From assembly GCA_009763385.1 (NCBI GenBank), contig CM019823.1, positions 46,393,528 to 46,457,527 on the forward strand: a stretch of 64,000 nucleotides of DNA, given 5' to 3'. This stretch comes from Coix lacryma-jobi var. lacryma-jobi. Taxonomy: Eukaryota; Streptophyta; Magnoliopsida; Poales; Poaceae. The notes under the pieces are model-generated. The model was not told the origin of the DNA. It did not search any database and worked only from the letters and a program-made list of their open reading frames with translations. Numbering within the stretch: position 1 is the first letter of the stretch; the number at the start of each line of letters is the position of its first letter. Shown piece after piece: positions 1 to 11,410 of the stretch. Made by a program: the position numbers and the translations under genes.

Positions 1-1
1 A

Positions 2-3000
2 ACCGGATCTCGGAGGAGTTTCAGAGGACCAGACCCGCACCCAGAGTCCAGCAGCAATCAGGACCAGCGCGATAACCGCGAAAGGCGTCAAGACCACCGA
101 CCTGACCAGCACGCCAGGAGCAATCCAGGCGCTGAACCTCGAGATCTACGCGAACATATCAACGAAAGGGCCGACTTGCGCAATCATATTGAAGGCTCCA
201 AGGACACAAGGTTACGGCAGGAGATGGAAAGGCGCAACAGATGGGATCGCGAGCACGGTCTGCTAGATCAAACACTTACCGGTCCCAGACAGTTCACCAA
301 AAGGCTCAGATCTGTTATCTGGCCAAAAGGGTTCAAGATCCACGACCTGAGGTCGTATGACGGGAAGGCAGACCCCCGCCAGTGGATCATGCTATATGAG
401 ACTGCGGTCCGAGCAGCCGGCGGAGGAGGAGATGTTATGGCTAACTACCTGCCTGTTGTTCTCAACCAAGCAGCAAGCCAGTGGCTTCTGAGTCTCCCAT
501 CTGACTCTATCGACAGCTGGTACGACTTGAAAAAGGCATTTATATCTAACTTCAAGGCTACCTGCCAGCAGCCCGCAAGTAAATATGATCTTGAGCGCGT
601 CAGAGACCGCCCGGGTGAACTCTTGCGAGATTATATCCGCTGATTTTCCGACGCCCGCATCCGGGTGGCTAATGTCACGGATGACGAATCCATCTCGGCT
701 TTTATAAGAGGATTACACCATCACGAAGGGCTGAGAAATAAGCTGCTCCGAAAAGAGCCGCGGACAGTTGAGGACCTCCTTAACATAGCCCAGAGCTGGG
801 CACGAGCAGAAGAATATAATACACAGCTCGCCGACGACCGCCGGGAGCCTAGATCCAGGCACGACGACCGTCAGCGCAACGACTACCGCAGTGATCGGCA
901 CGACGAACCCCGCGACGATCGCCGTGAAAGGTTTAGGGATAATCGCCGCCCTAACCGAAGGTACGACGGCCGCGATGACAGACGAAGGCAGTCAAACCCC
1001 GGCCAAGCACCAGGCAATGAGGTTAATAACACTAAGACAGGAGGCAAGCGTAATTACGACTCAGCATACTCGAAAATCCTGAAGCAGGATTGCCCGGCGC
1101 ACCCAGGTGTAGGACACACCATGGAGGAATGCAGAGGGTTCAAAGCTATATTCCGCAACAGCTCGAAGAAGCAGCGTTCCGACGCTGAAGACGGACCCTC
1201 TAGCAGGCGCGAGGGCAAAGACCACCAAGAGAATCATGAGGACGACCAGGAGCCAGGAAGAAACCCAAAGCACGGTGGCTTCAGAGAAGCCGAAAAGTCC
1301 GTGCGCACCATATTCGGCGGCAAACCTATCCTGGCTGATAAAAGAGTTCGCAAGCTAGTCGAGAGAGCGGTCTACTCCGTCGACCGCATGGACGAAAGAA
1401 TCTCCGACCCCAGCTATTTGCCCTGGTCCCATCAAGAGATCTCGTTCAGCAGAGCTAATCAATGGGCCAGGGTCCCTGAACCTGGTCGCTTCCCGCTTGT
1501 CGTCGATCCGACCATCGATGGAGTACGATTCGAGAAAGTACTGATCGACGGAGGCAGCGCTCTAGACATAATATTCAAGCACGCCTTACCAGAGCTCGGT
1601 ATCAACATAGGGGATTTGGAACCTTACGACGCCCCCTTTTGGGGTATCCTGCCGTCCCAAGCCTCTCAGCCTTTGGGCCAAATCACCCTACCAGTCCAGT
1701 TCGGGACAAAAGAGCGCCATCGCATTTGCTACATCAACTTCATCGTAGCAGACTTCGAAGGGTCGTACCACGCATTGTTAGGCCGACCTGCCCTTACCAA
1801 GTTCATGGCAATCCCACATTACACCTACCTCTTGCTAAAAATGCCATCTGAGAATGGCGTTTTAAGCGTCAGGGGGAGCATCTCCACGGCATACGAATGT
1901 GAAAAGGAAAGCTTCGCGACAGCTCAAGCCCACGACTTGTCCATCCGCATGGAGGAAACTCGCGTGGATGCGGTGAAGGTGTCTCCAGAGGAGCAGTCTA
2001 TCCCGATCAAAGAAGCCAAACGCGCCGCGACCAGGAGCAAGGACTTCAAGGAAGTGGAGCTGGTCGAAGGGGACTGCAGCAAGACAGCGCGAATCGGACT
2101 CGACCTCGATCCCAAATAGGAAAGCGCGCTCGTCAGCTTTCTAAGGGACAACGTAAGCATCTTCGCGTGGAAACCCGCGGACATGCCCGGCGTACCCCGG
2201 GAGCTGGTCGAGCACTCCTTGGACGTTTCGAAGACCGCCAAACCAATCAAACAGAAGCTACGACGATTCGCTCGTGACAAGAAGGAGGCCATTAGGGTAG
2301 AAATCACACGGCTATTAGCTGCCGGTTTCATAAAAGAAGTGTATCATCCGGAGTGGCTTGCCAACCCGGTTTTAGTTCAAAAGAAGAATAAAGAGTGGAG
2401 AATGTGCGTTGATTATACCGATCTCAACAAACACTGCCCTAAGGACTCCTTCGCTTTACCTCGCATTGACGAGCTCGTTGACTCTACGGCGGGATGCGAG
2501 CTCTTGTCTTTCCTAGATTGCTATTCTGGGTACCATCAAATTTCTCTGAGAGAAGAGGATCAGCCCAAAACTTCGTTTATCACACCCTTCGGCACATATT
2601 GTTATACCACGATGTCATTTGGGCTCAAAAACGCTGGGGCCACTTACCAAAGGGCAATACAGAAGTGCCTTGCCGAAGAAATCCGAGCAGAGCTCGTGGC
2701 TGCCTATGTTGACGACATCGTCGTGAAAACAAAATCGGCTCATTCTCTGGTCGACGACCTGCGCGCCACCTTTTCAGCCCTCAACAGGTTCCGATGGAAA
2801 CTTAACCCTAAAAAGTGTACCTTCGGGGTCCCCTCCGGCATCCTGTTAGGGAATATAGTAAGCAAAGACGGCCTACGACCAAACCCCGAAAAAGTACAAG
2901 CCGTCCTAAGGATGCAATCTCCAAAGTGCGTAAAAGACGTCCAGAAGCTAACTGGGTGTATGGCAGCCCTAAGTCGTTACATATCGCGACTCGGAGACAA

Positions 3001-3291
3001 AGGCCTACCGTTCTTCAAACTGCTCAAAGCTTCTGAGAAGTTCGAGTGGTCCGAGGACGCTGAGACCGCCTTTCAAGACCTCAAACAACTCCTGACAACA
3101 CCACCATTATTGGCTGCACCAAGGGATGGCGAAACCCTGTTGATATACATTGCGGCCACTGACCGGGTCGTAAGTACCGTCGTGGTTGTAGAACGAGAGG
3201 AGGAAGGGCATGCATACAAGATTCAGCGCCCGATATATTATATCAGTGAAGTACTCAACGACTCCAAATCAAGATACCCCCAGGTCCAGTT
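2..3291 (+). pseudogene. G1 gag-protease-RT polyprotein remnant
   Basis: A single reading frame is open from position 2 to about 3291, apart from two in-frame stops: TGA at 641-643 and TAG at 2117-2119. It covers a retrotransposon Gag domain (about 290-760) and an Arg/Asp-rich tail. A degenerate zinc-knuckle-like cluster follows near 1098-1137, then an aspartic protease core IDGGSALDIIF near 1544. The reverse transcriptase (about 2330-2860) keeps its YVDD box at 2705-2716. Only the first part of RNase H is present; it breaks off after RYPQVQ near 3291, where antisense-ORF sequence begins. The stops and the truncation mean it cannot make a full polyprotein. The Tat-like assignment rests on the GGS protease motif and the downstream antisense ORF. 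Confidence 0.88.
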
Positions 3292-3867
3292 TGACTCAAC
3301 TAATTTCCCTATGTCACAGCAGACAGGTGGAGTTTGGCATTGGGCTATGTAGAACCACTTCTCTGCCCAGCCACTGACATTGCTCTGAAGAGGTACGTTA
3401 ATGTATTCTGACGCCATCCCCTCCCGCAACAGAAGATACACACTGCCCGCAATTCGGGATCCGCGGTTATTCTTTTTCAATTGGAAGAAATGGCGAAACA
3501 AATTGAAGTGCGGCTGAATCCCGAGGTAAGCCTCACATAGGTGGATGAAAACAGAGATTGATAAAATGGAATTTGGTCCAAGATTGCAGAGACCAATTCC
3601 CCAGAAATCGAGCAGGCACCGCAAAAACGAATGGCACGGCAAACCAAATCCACGGACAAAATAGTCTTCAAAAACAACGAGTTCACCAGCATTGGGTTGG
3701 GGATAGCGCTCACCATTGGGCGCCCTCCATCCCCCAGTGACTTTATCCGGCAGCAGGCCAGCAGCGACGAGGCGGCTGACGCTTTCTTCGGTACTTCTCG
3801 ACGCCGCCCATTCCTTGTCCAACTGCACCGCCTCCCCCGCCGTGTTTTTCTTTGTCCGGGGCGCCAT
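3292..3867 (-). pseudogene. G1 antisense ORF remnant (putative gypsy-type transposon protein, PF04195-like)
   Basis: On the minus strand an ORF starts MAPRTKKNTAGEA at 3867. It continues through a segment typical of the grass protein family annotated as putative gypsy-type transposon domain: an FEDYFVRGFGLPCHSFLRCLLDF-like core followed by HLCEAYLGIQPHFNLFRHFF. The C-terminal half is absent because the ORF runs into sense-strand RNase H sequence near 3291. A TATA-like stretch at 3911-3920, read on the minus strand, lies a short distance upstream and could be its own promoter. The protein's function is unknown. Comparable antisense genes are known in Grande-type elements. Confidence 0.75.
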
Positions 3868-4111
3868 CTATTCCGTCGATAAAACTGAAGGGGCGGCGGG
3901 AAGGCGAGCCCTCTATAATCTAGGGCTACAGTATTCAGCTCGCCGGAGAAGATGTGAATGGCAATGGTTAGGGTTCGACCCGGCGGCGCGTGTTTTTACC
4001 GCGTGACCTCTCGGTTTTTTCCGTGTAAATAGGGTTTTTTCTTTTCACCTGTTTCACTTACACGGCCCGCTTCGTCGGCCCAACAGTCAAACCGGCCTTT
4101 AGTCACGTTGA
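3868..4111. other. G1 non-coding segment upstream of the antisense ORF
   Basis: This is GC-rich leader and promoter-like sequence on the minus strand, with a TATA-like motif at 3911-3920, followed by AT-richer DNA leading into the tandem array. I see no coding frame. Confidence 0.5.
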
Positions 4112-4897
4112 CTTCACGACCAGCTCCTCCAGTTAAACTGGGGACTGGTCGGCTACTACGCCAGCCTTCTCAGCAAAGCTGGGGACTGGTCAGATGACCA
4201 GTTTCAGGCACACACGTGGCAGAGCCGCGTTGGCTTCACGACCAGCTCCTCCAGTTAAACTGGGGACTGGTCGGCTACTACGCCAGCCTTCTCAGCAAAG
4301 CTGGGGACTGGTCAGATGACCAGTTACAGGCACACACATGGCAGAGCCGCGTTGGCTTCACGACCAGCTCCTCCAGTTAAACTGGGGACTGGTCGGCTAC
4401 TACGCCAGCCTTCTCAGCAAAGCTGGGGACTGGTCAGATGACCAGTTACAGGCACACACGTGGCAGAGCCGCGTTGGCTTCACGACCAGCTCCTCCAGTT
4501 AAACTGGGGACTGGTCGGCTACTATGCCAGCCTTCTCAGCAAAGCTGGGGACTGGTCAGATGACCAGTTACAGGCACACACGTGGCAGAGCCGCGTTGGC
4601 TTCACGACCAGCTCCTCCAGTTAAACTGGGGACTGGTCGGCTACTACGCCAGCCTTCTCAGCAAAGCTGGGGACTGGTCAGATGACCAGTTACAGGCACA
4701 CACGTGGCAGAGCCGCGTTGGCTTCACGACCAGCTCCTCCAGTTAAACTGGGGACTGGTCGGCTACTACGCCAGCCTTCTCAGCAAAGCTGGGGACTGGT
4801 CAGATGACCAGTTACAGGCACACACGTGGCAGAGCTGCGTTGGCTTCACGACCAGCTCCTCCAGTTAAAATGGGGACTGGTCGGCTACTACGCCAGC
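4112..4897 (+). repeat. 122-bp tandem array in G1
   Basis: Copies start with CTTCACGACCAGCTCC at 4112, 4234, 4356, 4478, 4600, 4722 and 4844, giving an exact 122-bp period. There are six full units and one partial unit that ends near 4897. Units differ at only a few sites, so the array homogenised or expanded recently. Each unit holds two copies of a GGGGACTGGTC motif. Tandem arrays between pol and the 3' LTR are common in Tat-type elements. Confidence 0.95.
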
Positions 4898-5219
4898 TTC
4901 GTTTGGGCACTTCGTCTACTTCACAAAAACAAGATACTTGAAGATACAGTCATCTTCAATACAGATCCTATAGCAAGACTATGGAAGAGCATATGGGATT
5001 AATAATACAGCCAATGAGCTGTGCTCCATATGACGACCGATATCAGAGTTGGATTCGATTCTACAAAGCATAACGACAAAGCTGGCAGTACTAAAAAGTA
5101 TTGGAAGGTTGACATCTTGTGTCAAAAGTACAACAGGAAAAAGGCAGTCGAATAAAGCAGTACACGGCGGACGATTTCGAATTGTGTGGTTAATTCTTCA
5201 TGGCTTTATGATTTATTTT
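4898..5219. other. G1 3' non-coding spacer
   Basis: This is sequence between the two tandem arrays. I see no gene or motif in it beyond general similarity to gypsy untranslated DNA. Confidence 0.5.
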
Positions 5220-5460
5220 CTGACCTTGGCATCACATGACAGAGTCATCTATTGTCAAGCTCGGGGACTACCGTGTATACATGGCGCTAGGTCGCGCATG
5301 TATATTTTTTCTGACCTTGGCATCACATGACAGAGTCATCTATTGTCAAGCTCGGGGACTACCGTGTATACATGGCGCTAGGTCGCGCATGTATATTTTT
5401 TGGAACTTGGCATCACATGACAGAGTCATCTATTGTCAAGTTCGGGGACTAAGTGGGCAC
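5220..5460 (+). repeat. 91-bp tandem repeat in G1
   Basis: Units begin at 5220, 5311 and about 5402. Each contains GACCTTGGCATCACATGACA and a GCTCGGGGACTA motif. There are about 2.6 copies with few differences. The same GCTCGGGGACTA string recurs just before the 3' LTR, as the polypurine-like tract ending at 5699. Confidence 0.9.
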
Positions 5461-5699
5461 ACTTCACCTGATCGGTGAGTATGCAGGAAAGATGTTGCTG
5501 TTATATTGCCATAAAAGTGGGCACACTTCACCAAACTCCTAGAAGTCGTTCTTTCTTTTTTAAGAGCACATCATATCTTGCGGGTTCATGACATTCTAGA
5601 TTGCAACCTGGTCGGAGATCAGGAATTCGAGAAAAGTTGTTTCAAGAACACCTCAAGGACTCTTCACCGCTTTAAGATTTAATGTGCTCGGGGACTAGC

Positions 5700-6205
5700 T
5701 GTGGGGATATGGACCCAGGTGTCCTCACAGTAATACTTGGGCTGTTTTATGAAGACCGGCCCAACTAGATGTGAAGGATCATGGCGTCAAGGGCCAGCTG
5801 GTCGGGCAGGCGACCCAGGTGGTTGGTTGACGGCGTGGAAGTCTTCACCGACAAGGAATCATAGTCGATTAGGAAATACATCGTGACATGGGATTGTAAT
5901 CGACTAGGTTTCCTTGTTCTATCAAGAGACCTGATCTACTAGAATCTGTAACCCTACTCACCGTGACTATATAAGGTGAGCAGGGACCCCCTCTCAAAAA
6001 CACGTTCATCAAGATACAGAATAGACAGATCGACACAGGACGTAGGGTATTACGCTAAACTCGGCGGCCCGAACCTGGATAAACTCTCGTGTTCATCTAG
6101 TTTCGTCTTTGTGTCACGCCTGGATCGCCGTTCCACACGCCTTCCCCGCTAATCTACCACCTTGGGCATACCCCTAGGTGGGCTATCGACCATATTTCGT
6201 CGACA
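5700..6205 (+). repeat. G1 3' LTR
   Basis: The LTR begins TGTGGGGATATGGACC immediately after a purine-rich GCTCGGGGACTAGC tract and ends ...TTCGTCGACA, about 506 bp. A TATA box (TATATAA) lies at 5968-5974. The 5' LTR is outside the window, so the ends are inferred from the TG...CA termini and the adjoining tract. The right end could shift by up to about 10 bp, because CCAACA follows closely. Confidence 0.75.
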
Positions 6206-6287
6206 CGGCCCAACACTGGTATTCTTCCTACTTCACTAACCCCAGTGTTGGACCGTATGCTCACCCTATGTCTTTTTATTGATGTAG

Positions 6288-9200
6288 GTAAAACGGTTGG
6301 AGGACATTTGGTTGGTGGATTCCGGTTGCTCGAGGCACATGACCGGAAACGCCAAGTGGTTCTCCAGCCTTAGCCCTGTTGCCGGAAAGGAGTACATAAC
6401 CTTCGGCGACAATAGCAAAGGTAAGGTATTGTCTCGCGGGTCGGTGCGAGTTAATGAGCACTTTGTGTTGCGCGATGTTGCTCTTGTTTCTAACTTGCAT
6501 TTTAACCTTCTTTCTATTTCGCAACTCTTTGACGACGACTATGAGATTCGTTTTAAACCGAATCTCAGTCGTATTTTGGATCCTCAGGGCAATCTTGTGT
6601 GTTTGATTTCGCCCTTTGGAAAAGTCTTTCGTGTGAATTTCTCGGAGTCTTTTGGCACTTCTCGTTGTCTTGTGGCTGGACCTTCCTCCTCTGATCTTTG
6701 GAAGTGGCATAGGAGACTTGGACATTTGAGCTTCGACTTGCTTGCAAGGCTTAGTTCACTTGGCCTAATCCGAGGATTGCCCAAGTTGCATATGGAGAAG
6801 GATCTTGTTTGCCACTCTTGTAGACACGGGAAGATGGTTGCCGCTCCCCACCATCCAGTGACTCAGGTCATGACCAAGCGCCCTGGAGAGCTTTTGCACA
6901 TGGACCTTGTTGGTCCCGCTCGGGTGAGCTCGGTTAGGGGGAAGTGGTATGTGCTTGTGGTTGTTGATGACTTTTCGAGATATTCGTGGGTCTTCTTTTT
7001 AGCTGAGAAGACCGAGACTTTCTCCTTTGCTCGCAATCTGATTTTGCGTCTTCAGAACGAGTTCCCTTTGAACTCGATGCGAGCAATTCGGAGTGATAAT
7101 GGTTCCGAATTCAAGAATTCGGATTTTGAGAAGATTTGTAACTCTTTGGGTTTAGAGCATCAGTTTTCTTCCCCCTACACACCGCCACAAAATGGTGTTG
7201 TAGAGAGGAAGAATCGGACCCTTGTTGAGATGGCCAGGACGATGCTCGATGAGCATAGGACTCCTAGGCGATATTGGGCCGAAGCTATGAGCACTGCATG
7301 CTACATTTCCAATCGCATTTTTCTCCGAGCCCTCTTGAAAAAGACTTCTTATGAGTTGCGTTTTGGAAAACTGCCCAAGGTGAGTTATTTTCGAGTTTTT
7401 GGTTGCCATTGTTTTATACTCAAAAAGGGCAACTTGGACAAGTTTGAGTCTCGTTCTTCTGATGGTGTGTTTTTGGGTTATGGCACTCACACTCGAGCTT
7501 ATCGTGTACTTAACCTTGACACTAACCGAGTCATGGAGACATCTGATGTCACCTTCGACGAGACCATGGTTTGTCCTTCTTCTCGCTTTGAGCGTGCAGG
7601 TGATCATGAGGTTGGCGAGCCTCTTTTTGATGATGATGAAGAAGGTGCTGAAGGGATAGATGACCCAGCACCTCCTCCACCTGCAGTGCCGCAAAGAGCG
7701 GCTTCTACGACAACTCACGGCCCCGACACCTCTTCTTCCTGGGGGCCGTGGGATCCGCCACCCCGAGCGGTACCATTTGTACCCGGGGAGGCACCAGCTG
7801 CTGTTGAGGGGGAGGCTACTTCAGCTCGGGAGGCGCCACGACACATCCAGCGCTAGCACCCGCCTCAGCAGATGATCGGCAACATCGACGAACGAGTCAC
7901 TCGGTCCAGGTCACAGCAAATCTCGCACTTCGCTCATTCTGCTTTTGTTGCTAATTTTGAGCCCCGAGATGTTGGACACGCTTTGACGGATCCGGATTGG
8001 GTCAATGCCATGCATGAGGAGTTAGAAAATTTTGAGAGAAATCGGGTTTGGGTTCTAGTTCCTCCTCCTCCTAACTGTAATCCTATTGGGACAAAATGGG
8101 TTTTCAAAAACAAGCAAGGAGAGGATGGCCACATTGTTAGAAACAAGGCCAGGCTTGTAGCAAAGGGTTATAGTCAGAAGGAGGGGATAGACTATGAGGA
8201 GACGTTTGCTCCTGTAGCTCGTTTGGAGGCAATTAGGATACTCTTGGCTTTTGCTGCATCTAAAGGTTTTAAACTCTTTCAAATGGATGTCAAGAGTGCC
8301 TTCTTAAACGGCTACATAGAAGAGGAAGTGTATGTTGAGCAACCCCCCGGTTTTGAAAATCCCAAGTTTCCAAACCATGTTTTTAAACTTCACAAAGCCT
8401 TATATGGTTTGAAACAAGCCCCTAGAGCCTGGTATGATAGGTTGAAAACCTTTTTGCTTGCTAAGGGTTTTAAAATGGGATGTGTAGATAAAACGCTCTT
8501 TCTCCTCAGGCAAGGCAAAGACACTCTCTTGGTCCAGATTTACGTGGTGGTTCTTCTCATGCTTTGGTTGCCAAGTTTACAGATACTATGAGCAGGGAGT
8601 TTGAGATGAGCATGATGGGCGAGCTGACATTCTTTCTCGGGTTGCAAATTAAGCAATCCCGAGAGGGGACGTTTGTGCACCAGGGCAAGTACACCAAGGA
8701 CTTGCTGAAGCGGTTCGATATGGGTGAGGCCAAGCCTCTTCCAACACCCATGTCGACGACGACTGCCCTGGATGCGGATGTGGATGGAGAAGCAGTGGAC
8801 CAGAAGGAGTACCGCAGCATGATCGGGTCGCTTCTCTACCTGACGGCGACACGCCCGGACATCCAGTTCGCGGTGTGTCTGTGTGCGCGCTTTCAGGCCT
8901 CGCCGCGCACCTCTCACCGTCAGGCGGTGAAGCGGATTTTCAGGTACCTTCGTTTCACGCCTGAGTTCGGGATTTGGTATTCTGCTTCCTCCACCCTCTC
9001 CCTTTGCGGTTATTCGGATGCCGATTTTGCTGGTTGCCGTATTGAGCGCAAGTCCACTTCTAGGACTTGCCAGTTTATTGGTTCTTCTCTTGTTTCGTGG
9101 TCTTCTCGCAAGCAGTCTAGTGTCGCTCAGTCCACTACAGAGGCTGAATATGTTGCTGCGGCTAGCTGCTGTTCCCAGTTGCTTTGGATGATGGCCACTT

Positions 9201-9469
9201 TGCGTGATTTTGGTCTGAGCTTTTCTCGCGTGCCTTTGCTTTGTGACAGCACGAGTGCCATTAGCGTTGCTAAGAACCCCGTGCTTCACTCGAAGACCAA
9301 ACACATTGATGTGCGCTTTCATTTTCTGCGATACCACCAGGAGAAGGGTGATATCGATCTTCGCCATGTCGATACTCATCATCAACTAGCTGATATTTTC
9401 ACCAAGCCTTTAGACGAATCAACCTTTAATCGGTTGAGGGGTGAGCTTGGTGTGTGTTTTCCCTTTTAG
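6288..9469 (+). pseudogene. C1 copia pol (protease, integrase, RT, RNase H), broken
   Basis: In order: the protease motif VDSGCSRHMTG near 6318; the GAG-pre-integrase motif with HRRLGH and CHSCRHGK (about 6700-6840); and an integrase core with HMDLVGP (about 6897), RSDNGSEF (about 7090) and NGVVERKNR (about 7192). Then come the RT (KWVFKNKQGEDG near 8100, MDVKSAFLNG near 8283) and RNase H (SDADFAG near 9015, then ADIFTKPL near 9390), ending at 9469. Two lesions break it. One is an in-frame TAG at 7854-7856. The other is a short out-of-frame deletion near 8544-8550 that removes the two catalytic aspartates of the RT active-site box. Downstream sequence continues in another frame. The start is arbitrary because the upstream frame has a TAG at 6285-6287. 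Confidence 0.92.
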
Positions 9470-10969
9470 ATGAGGGAAACATTTTGGATCTTGTATATTT
9501 GACTGACTCTTTTGTCTTTCTTAGCATACGCATTTACATTCTGAGCTTCATGTTTATAATCACTAGAATGTAACTATGCTCTATGTAGTATGCTCCGATG
9601 CTTATGTTGATGCTTGTAGCTTATGCTCTCTCTGATCACTAGTACATGTTGTGAGCTGAGCTATTTTTGAAATGGTGAATTTGCTTAATAATTTCAAATC
9701 TGAAAATGTTCACCTTTGAGATATGCAACTAGCATGTGTAGGATGTGTTGAGTTTACTCGTGCTTTTCATATATGCTAGGTAATTATGTCTCTAGTTCTG
9801 AGTCATTCACTTGCTTGGTCTGTTCATATCATGTTTAAAATTTGAACCAAGTTTTAGTGAATTAAAAAGATCGAGATGGGATTGCTTGTCAAACACATCA
9901 CGGTATCGAGACGGTTTCTCATTGCACTTTGAGTTAAACTTGAGCCGTGTAGTGTATGACCGAAACCGTAGCTTTAAGCTTCTGATTGCTTCGGCATAGG
10001 CTTCGCTCGGTTGAAAAGTTAGGCAATGACAAGCTTTCAACCTCTCGCAATCACATGCTAATAATTGAACTTGTGTTATTTCACCGCTGCAACTCCGATC
10101 TAAAGTTGAATTCACAAGTGTATGTTTCATTCTTAAGCATGATGATTGAACTTTGCTAGGGGTAGTTCACCTTGTATACATGTTTAGCACTTGTTCAGAC
10201 TCCTGTTTATACATTGCTAGTGCTATTTTGATGGTGAATACCTTTGACTCAAAACTGCTCATTTTCTGCTCATATGTTCATATGTCATATCTGGTGATCA
10301 GTTTGAGCCTTTGCTGAGCTTGTATGCTGCTGTTGAGTCTTTGGAGTTATACTGTTTAGAGCATCTTTGCATTCTCCTGAATATATGCCTGAAGCTGCTA
10401 ACTTGCATTTTGACTCATATGCATGTTGGAAGGGGGAAAATCTCCCATGTTCGCACTTTTTGTTGGTGCCTTTTCTGATGGGGAGAGTCCTTTACTTAAT
10501 TAGTGCATTTTCAACTAAGGGGGAGAATTTGCAAATCATTTGTGCTTCCCGAGTGTCCATTTGAGGGGGAGGTCCCAAGAGGAGAGTTTGCATGTCTCCT
10601 GGATGTTCATCTAAGGGGGAGTTTTGCTGTCTCTTGCTGGCCGAAAGGCATTGGTATCGAGCTTTCTTTGCTAGTTGAGGGACTAGCATTTTGCTTCGAT
10701 TTTCCAATTGGTATTTGCTAGCGGTGTTGAGCCTGTTCTACCTCTTCTTGAGGGCTAGCTTTGCTTTGCTTGGTTGCGTCGAGCCGTTGCCCATGTCTTT
10801 GGGGACCAAGTTCTTTCGCTCTTTCCACTTGACCTTCTTCGGCTTTGCTATGCTTTTGGGTCATTTGGTTGAGTTTTCTCCTTCTCCTTCTCCTTCCTCC
10901 TTCTTCCTTATTCTTCTTTTCATTATGATTTGTGTGAGTAGTTGACAATGCACTCATCAAGAGGGAGAT
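9470..10969 (+). other. C1 3' non-coding region with PPT cluster
   Basis: There is no convincing ORF. Purine tracts of the AAGGGGGAG type occur near 10431, 10519, 10564 and 10613, and the terminal one (AAGAGGGAGAT) ends at 10969 against the LTR. Multiple PPT copies upstream of the 3' LTR are characteristic of Sireviruses. An inverted repeat, GTTGACAATGCACTCA at 10941-10956 and TGAGTGATTGTCAAC at 11006-11020, flanks the terminal PPT and the LTR start. Confidence 0.75.
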
Positions 10970-11410
10970 TGCGGATACATGGGTGTATGCCGGGTCTCTG
11001 AGTGTTGAGTGATTGTCAACTGGGATGATGCGCATGTTCTTTGGCTTGTGTTGTGCAGGTGTCGAGCACGGATACAGTGATCGACGGCAAGGTGAAGGTC
11101 AAGTTGAGACGTGCCGTGCCGATGGACCGGGTGCGGTGAAGGATGGGCGTGCCGTGCGACGGACGTGCCATGCCGAGGTACCGAGCGGTGAAGGGCGGAC
11201 GTGAGGCTTGGACTGAGGGACCAGAGGCCCGAGGATCAGCTGTGGTGGCTGGCAGCCTGTGACGACGACAAGTGAAGAAGTGCGGTCATGTGTTGCCTAA
11301 GTCATGGACTCAGGGACACGTGTCGGTGGACGGGGTGCACGGGCTGTGCATCCCCTCTACGACGTCGGTTTGGTGGTAGAGCCAGGGAAAAACCATCGGG
11401 TGGACGGTTT

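Larger units (their letters stand above)
1..6205 (+). mobile_element. G1: Ty3/gypsy (Tat-like) retrotransposon, 5' part outside window
   Basis: The visible part runs from inside gag through protease and reverse transcriptase. It then passes an antisense ORF remnant, a 122-bp tandem array, a 91-bp tandem array and a 3' LTR. A gag-pol on one strand with an opposite-strand ORF downstream and long tandem repeats before the 3' LTR resembles Grande-type elements of the Tat lineage; the family name is an inference. The RNase H remainder and integrase are missing, so this copy is non-autonomous. The sequence resuming at 6206 is copia pol, so G1 most likely inserted into that element. Confidence 0.8.

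Noticed and set aside
10691..10945. 84-codon hydrophobic frame before the C1 PPT, possible env-like protein
   Set aside because: T/C-rich composition alone produces Leu/Phe/Ser runs; no signal peptide followed by an ectodomain. It is within the PPT-rich non-coding region.
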